Assembly (NCBI GenBank): GCA_023384135.1
Contig: JAHDXS010000001.1
Span: 1,091,878-1,155,877 of the forward strand
Length of the DNA: 64,000 nt
DNA from: Alphaproteobacteria bacterium
GTDB taxonomy: Bacteria > Pseudomonadota > Alphaproteobacteria > Micavibrionales > Micavibrionaceae
Direction of reading: 5' to 3'
Part shown: positions 6,885-16,197 of the stretch, one piece after another
Layout: every line of letters begins with the position of its first letter
Numbering within the stretch: the first letter of the stretch is position 1
Notes under the pieces: generated by a model
Database searches by the model: none
Seen by the model: only the letters and a program-made list of their open reading frames with translations
What the model was told of the DNA's origin: nothing
Made by a program: the position numbers and the translations under genes

Positions 6885-7820
6885 ATGAGCTCCGGCCTTC
6901 TCGCCCTCCTCGATGACATCGCCGCCATCGTCAAGGTCACCGCCGCCTCAATCGACGATGTCGCGGTGCAAGCGCTCAAGGCCAGCTCCAAGGCCGCCGG
7001 GGTCGTAATCGACGATGCCGCCGTGACCCCTAAATACGTGGTCGGTCTTAGCCCCAAACGCGAGTTGCCGATTATCTGGAACATCGCCAAGGGCTCGATC
7101 AAGAACAAGCTGCTGTTCCTTCTGCCCGCCATGCTGCTGCTGGGCACCTTCGCGCCGTGGGCTGTTGCCCCCCTGCTAGCGTTCGGCGGCGCGTTCCTGT
7201 GCTTCGAGGGCTATGAAAAGCTGCACCATATCGTGCACGGCATCTTTCATAAGGAAACCCATATCGACGAAGAAAAAATCGAGATTATCACACCTGAAGA
7301 GCTTGAAAAAATCCGCACCAGCGGGGCCATCCGCACCGATTTCATCCTCTCAGCCGAAATCATGGCAATTTCATATGCGGTTGTTGCAACGGAGCCATTC
7401 TTGACGCAGTTTTTTACGCTCCTTGTCGTCGCGGTAGCGATTACGGCCGGCGTCTATGGGTTTGTAGGCTTAATCGTGAAGATGGACGATATCGGCCTTC
7501 ACCTCGCAAAGGACAAATTCAACCGGACCACACGCGCCTTCGGGCGCGGTCTGATCAAGGGGATGCCCGCGCTGCTGAAAGTTCTGGCCTATATCGGCAC
7601 AGCCGCGATGCTCTGGGTCGGCGGCGGCATCATCATCCACGCCATCCCGTTCCTGCACCACGAAATGCTGCACCTCGTGCACGAACTGCACCTTGAGGGC
7701 TTCGCCGCATGGGGTCTCGAAGCCTCTTTAAGCCTGATTTTTGGAATCGTGATCGGCTTTATCGTGGTTCAGATCGTCGAACGCACAAAGAAATACTGGC
7801 CTAAGAAATCGGCATCATAG
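6885..7820 (+). CDS. DUF808 family inner-membrane protein (YedI-like)
   Basis: A 311-residue protein with the DUF808 opening MSSGLLALLDDIAAIVKVTAAS, then the conserved DDAAVTPKYVVGLSPKRELPI segment. Several hydrophobic segments follow (around residues 70-105, 150-205, 225-255 and 275-300), making it a polytopic inner-membrane protein. The histidine-rich stretch HHEMLHLVHELH near residue 255 stands out. The ribosome site is AAAGGAA, 8 bases before the ATG. E. coli YedI is the best-known relative; its function is unknown. A short spacing after the VIT gene (87 bases) makes co-transcription possible. Confidence 0.82.
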   Translation: MSSGLLALLDDIAAIVKVTAASIDDVAVQALKASSKAAGVVIDDAAVTPKYVVGLSPKRELPIIWNIAKGSIKNKLLFLLPAMLLLGTFAPWAVAPLLAFGGAFLCFEGYEKLHHIVHGIFHKETHIDEEKIEIITPEELEKIRTSGAIRTDFILSAEIMAISYAVVATEPFLTQFFTLLVVAVAITAGVYGFVGLIVKMDDIGLHLAKDKFNRTTRAFGRGLIKGMPALLKVLAYIGTAAMLWVGGGIIIHAIPFLHHEMLHLVHELHLEGFAAWGLEASLSLIFGIVIGFIVVQIVERTKKYWPKKSAS

Positions 7821-8008
7821 CCCTAGGCCGTGGCGGCCAATGCCTCGTCATAAGAGTAAACGGCAAGGATGTTTAAACACAAACATGCCTTTTAGGCGCC
7901 ACGTTCATTCGGCCAGAATTTGCGCATGATCAAAGGCCAGCCTGTCTTTCCTTCAAATTAGAACGCATAGTGTTTGATTCTCATCTATAAGCTGTGTAAA
8001 TTTACGTT

Positions 8009-8788
8009 ATGCTGAATAAAAAGCCACGCAATACTTTGCTAAAAACGCTGGCCGTAAAGCTCTTTCTTGCGCCTACAATGGTTTTCGCGTTTATCTTAAT
8101 ATCCTCTTTTTCAGTCGCTCAAAGCTCTCCTACAGTCATAGAAGTTAAGGATGAAGAGGAACTTAAGGACCTGAAAGCTCTTGATAATGAGGCGCAGAGA
8201 CTTCTGAATGAGAGAAAAATATGCAAAACAACGGCGCAAGATTACAAACAGGAATGCCTCTGTAACAAGCACGAAGAATACATAGAGTTTTATAAAAAAA
8301 CCGACAAGATTGTGAACAGTCCGTCACGGGGCATCTGGTTCCGGGCCATATTGAGTTACGAGGATAACGGCCAGACCAAACGCACCAGTGCACAGCGCTT
8401 TTCACAAATCTATCTTGATTTCGAGATGAGCTGTTTTCGTAATGATGATGGAACATTCAGGGCCAATCATGAGTGGGACAAACCTGAATTAGCAATCAAA
8501 TCTTCTCAAGACGCTAAAGATCTTTATAGCCTTTATAGTTATGAAAAGAAGGTTAGCATCGCGGTCCATAAGTGCAGCTTCAATGGTCAACATTCTGAAA
8601 GTGATTGTAACTGCGCATACAAGGAAAAAAGACAGCTCATTCTAAAAAGAGCCCTACATCTGGATAAAACTCATCCTGAATGGAAAAATTATGTCCTAAT
8701 GTACCATTATAATGGGCAAACATTTAGAACAAGCTGGGAGGAAGTACTGCGGCATGCCCACGAGAACTCTTCAGTATGTATGAAATAG
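8009..8788 (+). CDS. Secreted Cys-rich protein with two internal repeats (paralogue A)
   Basis: Unknown family, 259 residues. A signal peptide or anchor covers residues 1-34 (ending SSFSVAQSS). The mature protein holds two related units: one with K-I-C-K-T-T-A-Q-D-Y-K-Q-E-C-L-C and an FEMSCF close, and a second with CSFNGQHSESDCNCAYKEKR then HPEWKNYVLMYHYNG. The next gene encodes a paralogue with the same order of motifs. The stop is one base before the next ATG, so the pair is coupled. Codon use is AT-richer than the flanking core genes. Likely periplasmic or surface protein with disulfides; no function known. Confidence 0.65.
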   Translation: MLNKKPRNTLLKTLAVKLFLAPTMVFAFILISSFSVAQSSPTVIEVKDEEELKDLKALDNEAQRLLNERKICKTTAQDYKQECLCNKHEEYIEFYKKTDKIVNSPSRGIWFRAILSYEDNGQTKRTSAQRFSQIYLDFEMSCFRNDDGTFRANHEWDKPELAIKSSQDAKDLYSLYSYEKKVSIAVHKCSFNGQHSESDCNCAYKEKRQLILKRALHLDKTHPEWKNYVLMYHYNGQTFRTSWEEVLRHAHENSSVCMK

Positions 8789-8789
8789 A

Positions 8790-9572
8790 ATGAAAAAATA
8801 TTCCTATCCGCATCATGTAATCATAGCCATCTGGGCTGTTTTGGCTATTTTTTCAGGTTCTACAGCCGAGAAAATGACTCTGGCGTTTGCCCAAAACGAC
8901 CCGATCCAAACCAACCCTCCTATTTTCATCACAAAACCGGAAGATATTCGAGATCTCAAGATTTTGTTAGAAAAAGCAAAAAAGATAAGATTAGAAAGGA
9001 AGCAATGTTCGGAAACAGCAAAAGACATCAAACAGGAATGCTTTTGCGACAAAAGCGCCGAATACGATGAACTTAAAAAACTAACGAACGATATTACACT
9101 GCCTGAACACCGCAGAAACTGGTTTGATTCCCTGTTAAGATTTGAGGAAAATGGCAAAACCGTCACCACCAGCCTTACAAATTTTCACAAGGTGGAATAT
9201 GAATTCAATGATGCCTGCCTACCTAATGATGATGGTTCATACCGGGCCAACCATGAATTCGACAAACCAATAACTAAAGTGACCGATGCTGATGATGTTC
9301 GCAATCTGACTTTTCTGCGCACTGAGAAGCGAAAATGGACTTTTAAGCATGCCGCGTGCTGGACATCACGGAAGTATTCAAAGGAACAATGCGATTGTGG
9401 CTACAAGCCTAAATTTAAAGCTCTGCTTAACTATGTGAGCGCACTTTTAAGAGCTCACCCCGAGTGGTCGGACCATGTTTTAAGCATCATGATCAAGAAA
9501 CACGCAATCGAGGTAAGCCTCGAAAAGGAAACCAGAGAACTTCACAATCTAGCGAACGCTTGCAAAAAATAG
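8790..9572 (+). CDS. Secreted Cys-rich protein with two internal repeats (paralogue B)
   Basis: Unknown family, 260 residues, paralogue of the preceding gene product: shared blocks are KQCSETAKDIKQECFCDK, the W-F-D-S-L-L-R-F-E-E-N-G-K-T core, NDDGSYRANHEFDKP, EQCDCGYKPKFKALL and the HPEWSDHVL region. A hydrophobic signal segment spans about residues 8-30. The duplicate pair and the internal duplication mean four copies of one Cys-rich unit lie side by side in the operon. The gene ends eight bases before the large EF-hand/Sel1 protein gene. Presumably exported; binding or structural role is only a guess. Confidence 0.65.
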   Translation: MKKYSYPHHVIIAIWAVLAIFSGSTAEKMTLAFAQNDPIQTNPPIFITKPEDIRDLKILLEKAKKIRLERKQCSETAKDIKQECFCDKSAEYDELKKLTNDITLPEHRRNWFDSLLRFEENGKTVTTSLTNFHKVEYEFNDACLPNDDGSYRANHEFDKPITKVTDADDVRNLTFLRTEKRKWTFKHAACWTSRKYSKEQCDCGYKPKFKALLNYVSALLRAHPEWSDHVLSIMIKKHAIEVSLEKETRELHNLANACKK

Positions 9573-9580
9573 AGCCTGCG

Positions 9581-12500
9581 ATGAATATTTACAGATCGAT
9601 TTGCTTGTTTGTTCTTATCTTTTTTATATGCTTTAGCCCTTCAATTCATTCATCGGCAAAAGATGAAAAGAAGGCAAAAAAGGAAACATGGCTTGCAACC
9701 GCTTTTCCCGACATCAAAGAGGGCGATACCACGGAGACGTTTATGCGCAAAGTCTCCGACATGCTGCAGAACCCAATAATAAACGCACCGCACCATATCG
9801 GGTATGTTGATAAAGACGGCTTTATTAGCAAAGCGGCACAAAAGGCTTACGAAGAAGAAGTTCAAAAAATCCTTTCTCAGGAACAAAAAAATAAGTTCTC
9901 CCCCTACGATACGAATGCTGACGGCGCTGTCTCTCTCAAGGAAATCGCCGAGAAAGACAAGGTAAAATTAGAGCATGCAGAAGCCCTCTATAAGGCCGGG
10001 AAAGCGCACAGAACACAAGCTGCCGATGAAATCGATAGAATTTATGGCGCGATGATAAAAGCCAAGGATTCTGTGCACCCGAATTCATTTTTCTCAAGCA
10101 TAGTCTATCCTTTTGCGGAACTTGACCTGAACGGGGATATGACGCTTTCGTCTAAAGAAATAGGAACTCCTTCGGAGGCCAATTTTATCACCATAACCAA
10201 AGAAATAGCTGATCAGTTCGAGGCCCTGATGGCCCTTCCGAATGACGGAAAACCCGTTTCCATCGAGACTGTCAGTAATAAGGCTCTTAAAACATTTAAG
10301 TTTTTTGACAAAGACGGGTCGGGCGAGATTTCTTATGGCGAATATCTGAACTCTTACTACACCCGTGTTGCGGAAATAAACAGGGCCGCGCGTACGGCTT
10401 GTAAACTGCCTGATTTATCTGACAGCGGCCCCACATACGCGGTATATATGCAAAATACGCTTGCCACCGCGTCTTACAAATTTTCCAGTTTGACGGATTA
10501 CACGCAATTCGGCGAAGTCCATATCGAAAAGCAAAGCACACCCATAAACCTGATTTTGATCAGCCATGCGGGCATCGTTTGGGATATTCAGGGCGACACG
10601 AAATCTTTGAACAAGATCATCGTTTTTGGTCAATCTGCCCAAGGGCACGGCGGCTTTCATACGTTTCTTGAGCGCCCTGATCCTTATCTTCAGGAAAACT
10701 ACCACTCAAGGCGCGACTCCAAGCTCTTTCCAAGCCGATACATATCAGCAGCCGTAACGGGGGTGCCGAAAGAAAAAGTTCAATTCTCCGATATTCATTT
10801 TTGCCTCGATATGGAAAAACTGAACGATCACGGAATGGTCACAGAGCGTGAGCGGGCCGAGCGGCAACGAAGCAATGAGCAGACGGTCGGATTTGCGGTC
10901 GGGATGAAAAAGCCCCACTTACTCAAGACGCAGCCGCAAGTCTCCCACGTCCTTATTAAATCTTCGCCGGAAATAATTTTCGACAGCGGCAAGGTTGAGG
11001 CGCAGACAAAACAGCCTGAGGGATTCAAAAAGGAATATTGGGATCTTTTCTTAGGAGCCGTTCCGCAGGGACACAAATTTATTGACCCCAAGGACGTCGT
11101 TTCAGGTTCGGCCTATTCAATCAACAGCCCCTACTATCCGCTATGGGGCGGCTTGGCGCAGCTTGTAAATCAGGGAATTTTGGAAGAACTCAAGTTCGAT
11201 CCGGGCGAAAGAAAGGCCATATTTTTACTCAAAAAAGACCTCCCCATGTTCATGGGAGCTACGAGCACCAATCCCTGGAACGTGACCCTGATCGCAGATA
11301 AAGAAACCCTTCATGTCCCCTACATGGAGCAAGGCTGGGCTGGCACTCATTACTGTGTTTTCAGCCGTGCGGGTGATTATCTTCACGGGAATGAAGGTCG
11401 ATGCAGCAAATCGGATTTGGGCTTGCTTCACAAAAAGCCGGCGGCGCAAAGCAACTCGAAGAACATATTTCTCAGAATGGATAAATTCTTGCCTACGCTT
11501 ACGGCCGAGCGTGAGAGCTTTGACATAGAACTGAAGATCGACAAAAAGAGATGCGAAGAGGCTTACGGCGAAGCCTATCGTGAAAAATGCACCATCCCGA
11601 AAGCCCTCAAACGTAAGGGGGCGCTGGATTATGTGCTAAGAATTGAACCCAACCGTAACGGCACGCTCTCATGGAAAGATGAGAACACACTCACATTCTC
11701 TCTCGCCCCGGAAACCGCATGGGATTACGCCGATAGTTACCGCCTGAGCCTAGATCTGGGAAATAACGTGCTTATTAATGGCAAGAAAAAAGGAGAGGCG
11801 TTTTTTATTCCCGCCGGTCCTGTCTACGAAATTTCAAATCTCCAGATTACGCCTGACGACTTGACGCCCGAGAGCATGATTATAACAGCAGATATCGCGG
11901 CAAATTACGATATCGACCAGGTTGATAACACGACCGTCTGCAAACTTCCCATGGGTTCGCTAACCCCAGATGCCTTTTTTATAGACAACAGTGACTGTGA
12001 GGCCCTTCCGACAGAAGCGCCCTTAGATGATCTATTTTTTGAGATGAAAGATGGTCGCGGACGGATAAAGCTGGTCTTGCCAGCCGGCCAGTACGCGTCA
12101 CCGCCCGACTATCTGGAAATTACTGGGGCTAACATTCCCAGTTCGACAGCGGGCGGCATGGGGCTTGGCAAGGCCCTAGCCTTTTTCGAAGACCCCGAGG
12201 AAAAAAAAGCCTATACCGCCAAAATGAACAATTTGGTTACAAAGGCTCAAAACGGTGATGGGCAGGCACAATTCGAACTTGGCATGGCATATCTGAAGGG
12301 GGAAGAAGTCGAGAAATCCCTATATAGATCCCGTAAGTGGCTAACTAAGGCTGCAAAAAATGACGTTCAGAGCGCCTGGGTTGAACTGGGAAAGCTCATT
12401 TTGATGAAAATTCCCGACAAACATTACTACGCAGACAGCCACGCTTTTTACTGGTTGACCAAAGCCGCAAATATCGACATTGCAGAGGCGCAATATCAGT

Positions 12501-13930
12501 TGGGCATGCTTCATGGAGATTTTCAATCTCACTTCTATGATGGACCCCTTAGCCTTTTTTGGACCATAAAATCCGGAGAAAAAAAGTTTATACCTGCCCT
12601 TATCACGCTCGGGAAAATATACGAAGAAGGCTTTGAAACGGAATTCGGCAGAGTGGCCAAGCCGGATCATAAAAAATCTCTGGAATATTATTCTGCGGCC
12701 TCAGATCTCGGAAACATGGAAGCGGCGTCTCACGTTGCCCGGATTCATTATTTGGGACTGGGCGTAGATGAGGATATTACGAAAGCTTACGAACTGGCAA
12801 AGGGCGCTATTCTAAAATCCGCCCGAAGCGATCTGGCTGTGCGCGATATCGCAGCCAAGATCATAGCGGAAGCATTGCTGCGGCAAGAAGATTACCCTCA
12901 GGAACATGATAAGGCGAAAGCGGCTATCATCGCCGATAGGGTTTTTAATGAATTTCCAGAACCTTATATGAGAATGTGGATTGCCCAATCCATGCCCGTC
13001 CTACTCGATACTGTTAAGCAACAAGGATTAACCCACGATCTGCCTGTGGCAAAAGCAATCGCAGAAAGACAAGAGAAAGATACGCCGGACTTAGCTGAAC
13101 TCAGGCTCATAAAAGCGTTGATTACGCTAAACGAGGGACTCTCCACAAAGATCAACATCTTTAACGTTTACTATGAAAAGCCGCTCATGGAGGCCATCGC
13201 GTTGCTTGAACCGCTGGTAAACGACCCCGTTCTGGACCACGACGCAATCTATGTCCTGGCAGAGTGCTATGCTTCGATCGGAGAGCATAAGAAAATCTGG
13301 GCCCTATCTGAGCACGCCCAATACCAGCGTTATTTCACAACACCCGAACTGGCAAAGGCCTTGGCTTGGGGGTATGAGCATTTGGGGGACCGTCAAAGTG
13401 TTATGGGGGCAAGTAATTATTACCAGCTGATTGGCGACCGGGAAGGCATGACAAGAACTAGCTTCAGAATTTCTGGAAACCCAGATAATTTTCTATTGGA
13501 GCTTAAGAAAAAAGTGAAGAACAACCCAGGGCAAATCCGGCCTCTGCTTGAATACGCAAGCTTCGTTTATTACCAAACGGGTGACTATGAAAACGCGCTG
13601 ACCGCTCTACATAAGGCTCTGAAAATCGACCCGGATAACAGAGCCGCCCGCGCGATTGCCGGGATCGCTTATCTGGCTAAAGCTTCCCAGTTGAATAAAA
13701 AGGAAGGCGTTTCTGAGAATGTCCGCAAACATATGAACGCCGCCAAGGTTTTGGGCGTGCACAAATGGATGGTTATGTTCAGTTGCGGACTGTATTGCAA
13801 AGACATAGCAGCGCTACTGGACGATTATTATACCCATATCGGCGCGTCAGAAAATGTAAAGACCAAAAGCAGAAAACAGGATGAAATTCGCGATATAGAA
13901 AGCCCCAATGACGGGGAAACGCCGCTTTAG
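9581..13930 (+). CDS. Very large secreted protein with EF-hand, Sel1 and TPR-like repeats, 1449 aa
   Basis: Start chosen at the ATG at 9581, giving a clear signal peptide (residues 1-25, ending SPSIHSSA). Calcium-type EF-hand loops are visible at about residues 110-121 (DTNADGAVSLKE), 182-193 (DLNGDMTLSSKE) and 243-254 (DKDGSGEISYGE), with a partial one near 77. A middle region (about 275-880) has strand-rich, Ig-like stretches. Sel1-like repeats run from about 884 to 1083 (GQAQFELGMAYLKGEEVEKS and similar), and TPR-like helices near 1310-1370 (YYQTGDYENALTALHKALKI). This is an exported scaffold, probably calcium-responsive. I know no characterised protein with this order. It is third of four apparently co-transcribed genes. 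Confidence 0.75.
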   Translation: MNIYRSICLFVLIFFICFSPSIHSSAKDEKKAKKETWLATAFPDIKEGDTTETFMRKVSDMLQNPIINAPHHIGYVDKDGFISKAAQKAYEEEVQKILSQEQKNKFSPYDTNADGAVSLKEIAEKDKVKLEHAEALYKAGKAHRTQAADEIDRIYGAMIKAKDSVHPNSFFSSIVYPFAELDLNGDMTLSSKEIGTPSEANFITITKEIADQFEALMALPNDGKPVSIETVSNKALKTFKFFDKDGSGEISYGEYLNSYYTRVAEINRAARTACKLPDLSDSGPTYAVYMQNTLATASYKFSSLTDYTQFGEVHIEKQSTPINLILISHAGIVWDIQGDTKSLNKIIVFGQSAQGHGGFHTFLERPDPYLQENYHSRRDSKLFPSRYISAAVTGVPKEKVQFSDIHFCLDMEKLNDHGMVTERERAERQRSNEQTVGFAVGMKKPHLLKTQPQVSHVLIKSSPEIIFDSGKVEAQTKQPEGFKKEYWDLFLGAVPQGHKFIDPKDVVSGSAYSINSPYYPLWGGLAQLVNQGILEELKFDPGERKAIFLLKKDLPMFMGATSTNPWNVTLIADKETLHVPYMEQGWAGTHYCVFSRAGDYLHGNEGRCSKSDLGLLHKKPAAQSNSKNIFLRMDKFLPTLTAERESFDIELKIDKKRCEEAYGEAYREKCTIPKALKRKGALDYVLRIEPNRNGTLSWKDENTLTFSLAPETAWDYADSYRLSLDLGNNVLINGKKKGEAFFIPAGPVYEISNLQITPDDLTPESMIITADIAANYDIDQVDNTTVCKLPMGSLTPDAFFIDNSDCEALPTEAPLDDLFFEMKDGRGRIKLVLPAGQYASPPDYLEITGANIPSSTAGGMGLGKALAFFEDPEEKKAYTAKMNNLVTKAQNGDGQAQFELGMAYLKGEEVEKSLYRSRKWLTKAAKNDVQSAWVELGKLILMKIPDKHYYADSHAFYWLTKAANIDIAEAQYQLGMLHGDFQSHFYDGPLSLFWTIKSGEKKFIPALITLGKIYEEGFETEFGRVAKPDHKKSLEYYSAASDLGNMEAASHVARIHYLGLGVDEDITKAYELAKGAILKSARSDLAVRDIAAKIIAEALLRQEDYPQEHDKAKAAIIADRVFNEFPEPYMRMWIAQSMPVLLDTVKQQGLTHDLPVAKAIAERQEKDTPDLAELRLIKALITLNEGLSTKINIFNVYYEKPLMEAIALLEPLVNDPVLDHDAIYVLAECYASIGEHKKIWALSEHAQYQRYFTTPELAKALAWGYEHLGDRQSVMGASNYYQLIGDREGMTRTSFRISGNPDNFLLELKKKVKNNPGQIRPLLEYASFVYYQTGDYENALTALHKALKIDPDNRAARAIAGIAYLAKASQLNKKEGVSENVRKHMNAAKVLGVHKWMVMFSCGLYCKDIAALLDDYYTHIGASENVKTKSRKQDEIRDIESPNDGETPL

Positions 13931-13931
13931 C

Positions 13932-14708
13932 ATGACAGAAAAGCTCATATATTCGCTGTTCATCGCCGTCATAGGTTTATTGGCGGCTATAGCCTATTTT
14001 CTTACGTACACAGAACCGCAGGGTTCAAAGGCACAAGAAGGAGAAAAAACCGGACAGAAGCAAAATACCGCGCAGCCCCCCGCCCTTACGCCTGACGACT
14101 CGTTCGTTTTAACGGAACTGAACGGACAAACCCTCCAGCAATTCGCCGTGCACTGGTGGACGTGGATTTATTCCATTCCCCGAGACAAGGTAAGCCCGGT
14201 CATAGACCCGGATGGGAAGTCATGCGGATATAATCAGGCCGGTGATGTATGGTTTTTGGCCGGCTCACCTGGCGACGATCTCAGGTATGTCAGGGACTGC
14301 ACGATCCCTAAAGGAAAGCATATATTCTTTCCTGTTTTTACGCTTATAAGCAAAAGCAAGCCGATCTGCTCAAGCGCCCAGATCCACGCTGAGATCGAGC
14401 CCGACAGACTTTTGAGCGTAGAAGTTACGCTCGATAATAAAATCATCCCTGACCCTCGAAAGTTTCGGGCGAAATCTCCCGGTTGCTTTAGACTTAAGGG
14501 ATATATTCAATCCAGGTACGAGAGTATGGGTATCTACCCTGTTGCGACAGATGGCTATTGGATTTTGCTCAAACCGCTTGAGCCCGGCACCCATACGCTT
14601 CGCTTTAAGGTCCAGTATGTCATGGGTAGCCGCGATAAAGGTAAAAACGAAGGCGAGAAGAAAGCTAATTTTATTCAGGATATTATGTATAATCTGAAGA
14701 TTGAATAA
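13932..14708 (+). CDS. Membrane-anchored extracytoplasmic hypothetical protein, 258 aa
   Basis: Unknown family. It has an N-terminal membrane anchor or signal (residues 4-23, IYSLFIAVIGLLAAIAYFLT), a Gln/Pro-rich linker (about 28-50), and a folded exported domain. Conserved-looking features are HWWTWIYSIP near residue 77 and the CGYNQAGDVWFLAG segment, then C-T-I-P-K-G-K-H-I-F-F-P-V. It closes with a beta-rich part containing GTHTLRFKVQYVMG. Similar HWWxW-type secreted proteins are annotated as hypothetical in other proteobacteria. The start at 13932 follows the stop of the giant gene by one base; an ATG at 13908 overlapping that gene is an alternative. Last gene of the four-gene secreted-protein operon. 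Confidence 0.6.
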   Translation: MTEKLIYSLFIAVIGLLAAIAYFLTYTEPQGSKAQEGEKTGQKQNTAQPPALTPDDSFVLTELNGQTLQQFAVHWWTWIYSIPRDKVSPVIDPDGKSCGYNQAGDVWFLAGSPGDDLRYVRDCTIPKGKHIFFPVFTLISKSKPICSSAQIHAEIEPDRLLSVEVTLDNKIIPDPRKFRAKSPGCFRLKGYIQSRYESMGIYPVATDGYWILLKPLEPGTHTLRFKVQYVMGSRDKGKNEGEKKANFIQDIMYNLKIE

Positions 14709-14823
14709 ACATAAAAAAAGGGATTTAGATGAAACAGAACGTCTCAGCAACCCTGCTTCACAACCCATCATAAAATTGATAAATTATCGGCATAAGAATA
14801 AGTTTTTCTAATGACGTATTATC

Positions 14824-15678
14824 ATGCCGTTCCACATTGATACGCTGCTTCTCAAGAGCTTTATCGCGATCGCCGAGACCGGGAGCTTCAGTCAGGCCGG
14901 AGAGGTTGTCGGCCGCACGCAGTCGGCCGTAAGCCTTCAAATCAAGAAATTGGAGGAAGGTTTAAACTGCACCCTGTTCGACCGCAGCAACAGGCAGGTC
15001 GCCCTGACCGAACAGGGAGAGATATTTCTGGGCTATGCAAGGCGCATGGTCGAGTTGCAATGGGAGGCCTACAGCCGCCTCAACCAGCCCGAGGTAAAGG
15101 GCGAGATTACCCTTGGTACGCCCGAAGACTTCGCCACGCATTATCTGCCGGAGATTCTGGCCAACTTCACAAAACACCACCCCTTCGTACAACTGCATGT
15201 CCGCTGCGATCTCACTCTGAATCTGGTCAGCGCCTTCCGCAAGGGTGAGTACGACATGATACTCGTCAAACGCGACCCGGAGCGCGTAAAGGGCGGAACG
15301 AAAGTATGGCGGGAACCTCTGATTTGGGCGTGCGCGGAGCATTATCAGATCAGGACGCCCATCCCTCTTGTTCTCTCGCCGCAACCCTGTATATACCGTG
15401 CGCGGGCTCTCGCCGCACTCGACCGGTCCCGCAAACCCTGGAACATCACCTACACCAGCCCCAGCCTTGCCGGAACAATTGCCGCGGTAAGGGCGGGCCT
15501 GGGGATCACGGTTCTGCCCAAGGACATGATCCCCGAAGGCCTGACCGTTGTGCGCAACCCTGTTAAGCTCCCTCTTCTGGCCGATGCGGAAATCGCGCTC
15601 ATCAAGAAGGAACGCCTCTCGCAAGCCGGAAAAATGCTGGCGGGCCATATCGTTTCGTCTCTGGAACAATCATCATAA
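14824..15678 (+). CDS. LysR-family transcriptional regulator
   Basis: A 284-residue LysR regulator. The N-terminal winged helix-turn-helix is typical: LLKSFIAIAETGSFSQAGEVVGRTQSAVSLQIKKLEEGLNCTLFDRS at residues 7-53, followed by the linker helix. The effector domain begins around residue 90 (GEITLGTPEDFATHYLPEIL) and has a shorter second half than many family members. The target and ligand are unknown. It stands alone: the secreted-protein operon ends 115 bases upstream and a non-coding stretch of 249 bases follows. LysR proteins usually regulate a divergent neighbour, but none is divergent here. Confidence 0.88.
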   Translation: MPFHIDTLLLKSFIAIAETGSFSQAGEVVGRTQSAVSLQIKKLEEGLNCTLFDRSNRQVALTEQGEIFLGYARRMVELQWEAYSRLNQPEVKGEITLGTPEDFATHYLPEILANFTKHHPFVQLHVRCDLTLNLVSAFRKGEYDMILVKRDPERVKGGTKVWREPLIWACAEHYQIRTPIPLVLSPQPCIYRARALAALDRSRKPWNITYTSPSLAGTIAAVRAGLGITVLPKDMIPEGLTVVRNPVKLPLLADAEIALIKKERLSQAGKMLAGHIVSSLEQSS

Positions 15679-15848
15679 GAAATTTTAATAGAAATCATAG
15701 ATCTATAGATTTATATCATCGTAGTTGCTTTTCGATTGAAATCGGGATCGCGGCGATTATATCCTGTAAACATAACGCGGGCCGGGCCCCTCTGGCAGTA
15801 TGAACAAAATGACGTTCTGCTGCGATGTCGGACCGCATCGGGAGCATG

Positions 15849-15930
15849 TTTTCCGGTGTAGGTTCGTTCTTTCCAAAAACCTGACACCGAAAACCTCCTG
15901 AAGAATGTCTAACAATAGGAGGAAAATATG
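15849..15930 (+). promoter_or_regulatory. Structured leader that can hide the ribosome site of the YdcH-like gene
   Basis: An imperfect hairpin pairs 15849-15862 (CGGTGT core) with 15880-15893 (ACACCG core). Directly after it CCTCCT (15894-15899) is fully complementary to the Shine-Dalgarno AGGAGG (15917-15922), 5 bases before the ATG. The leader could therefore mask the start site, as in RNA thermometers or translational switches. Structure is judged by eye only. Confidence 0.4.
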
Positions 15931-16170
15931 TCAGACAAACTCTTTAAATCCTTGCTCTTCAAATCCGCTCGCATCCAGCAGGAAATCGAACGCGAGCAGT
16001 CAAAACTATGGCCTGACAGCTGGCGCCTTATCAAACTGAAGAAAATTCGCCTCGCGATCAGGGACAGGATGGAGCGGATTATCCAAATCGGCGCAAAAGG
16101 GGCAGAGAAACGGCGCCTGCAGCCGGTAAAAATCACAATGCCGCGCAGACGCACGGCCCATAATCATTAA
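15928..16170 (+). CDS. DUF465/YdcH-like small basic coiled-coil protein
   Basis: An 80-residue, strongly basic, helical protein: KSARIQQEIEREQSKLWPDSWRLIKLKKIRLAIRDRMERI is a long amphipathic helical stretch like the DUF465 (YdcH) family, followed by a disordered basic tail. DUF465 proteins are small and of unknown function; the assignment here is tentative because the sequence is only partly typical. The ribosome site AATAGGAGG is optimal but can be masked by an upstream CCTCCT. It is first of three short genes with 25-30 base gaps (YdcH-like, amphi-Trp, zf-TFIIB-like), each with its own good Shine-Dalgarno, likely one transcript. Confidence 0.65.
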   Translation: MSDKLFKSLLFKSARIQQEIEREQSKLWPDSWRLIKLKKIRLAIRDRMERIIQIGAKGAEKRRLQPVKITMPRRRTAHNH

Positions 16171-16197
16171 AAAATCAACCAACGAAGGAGAAAAACC

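Noticed and set aside
7840-7929. 29-residue frame MPRHKSKRQG... after the DUF808 gene
   Set aside because: No ribosome site and no known match; could be chance.
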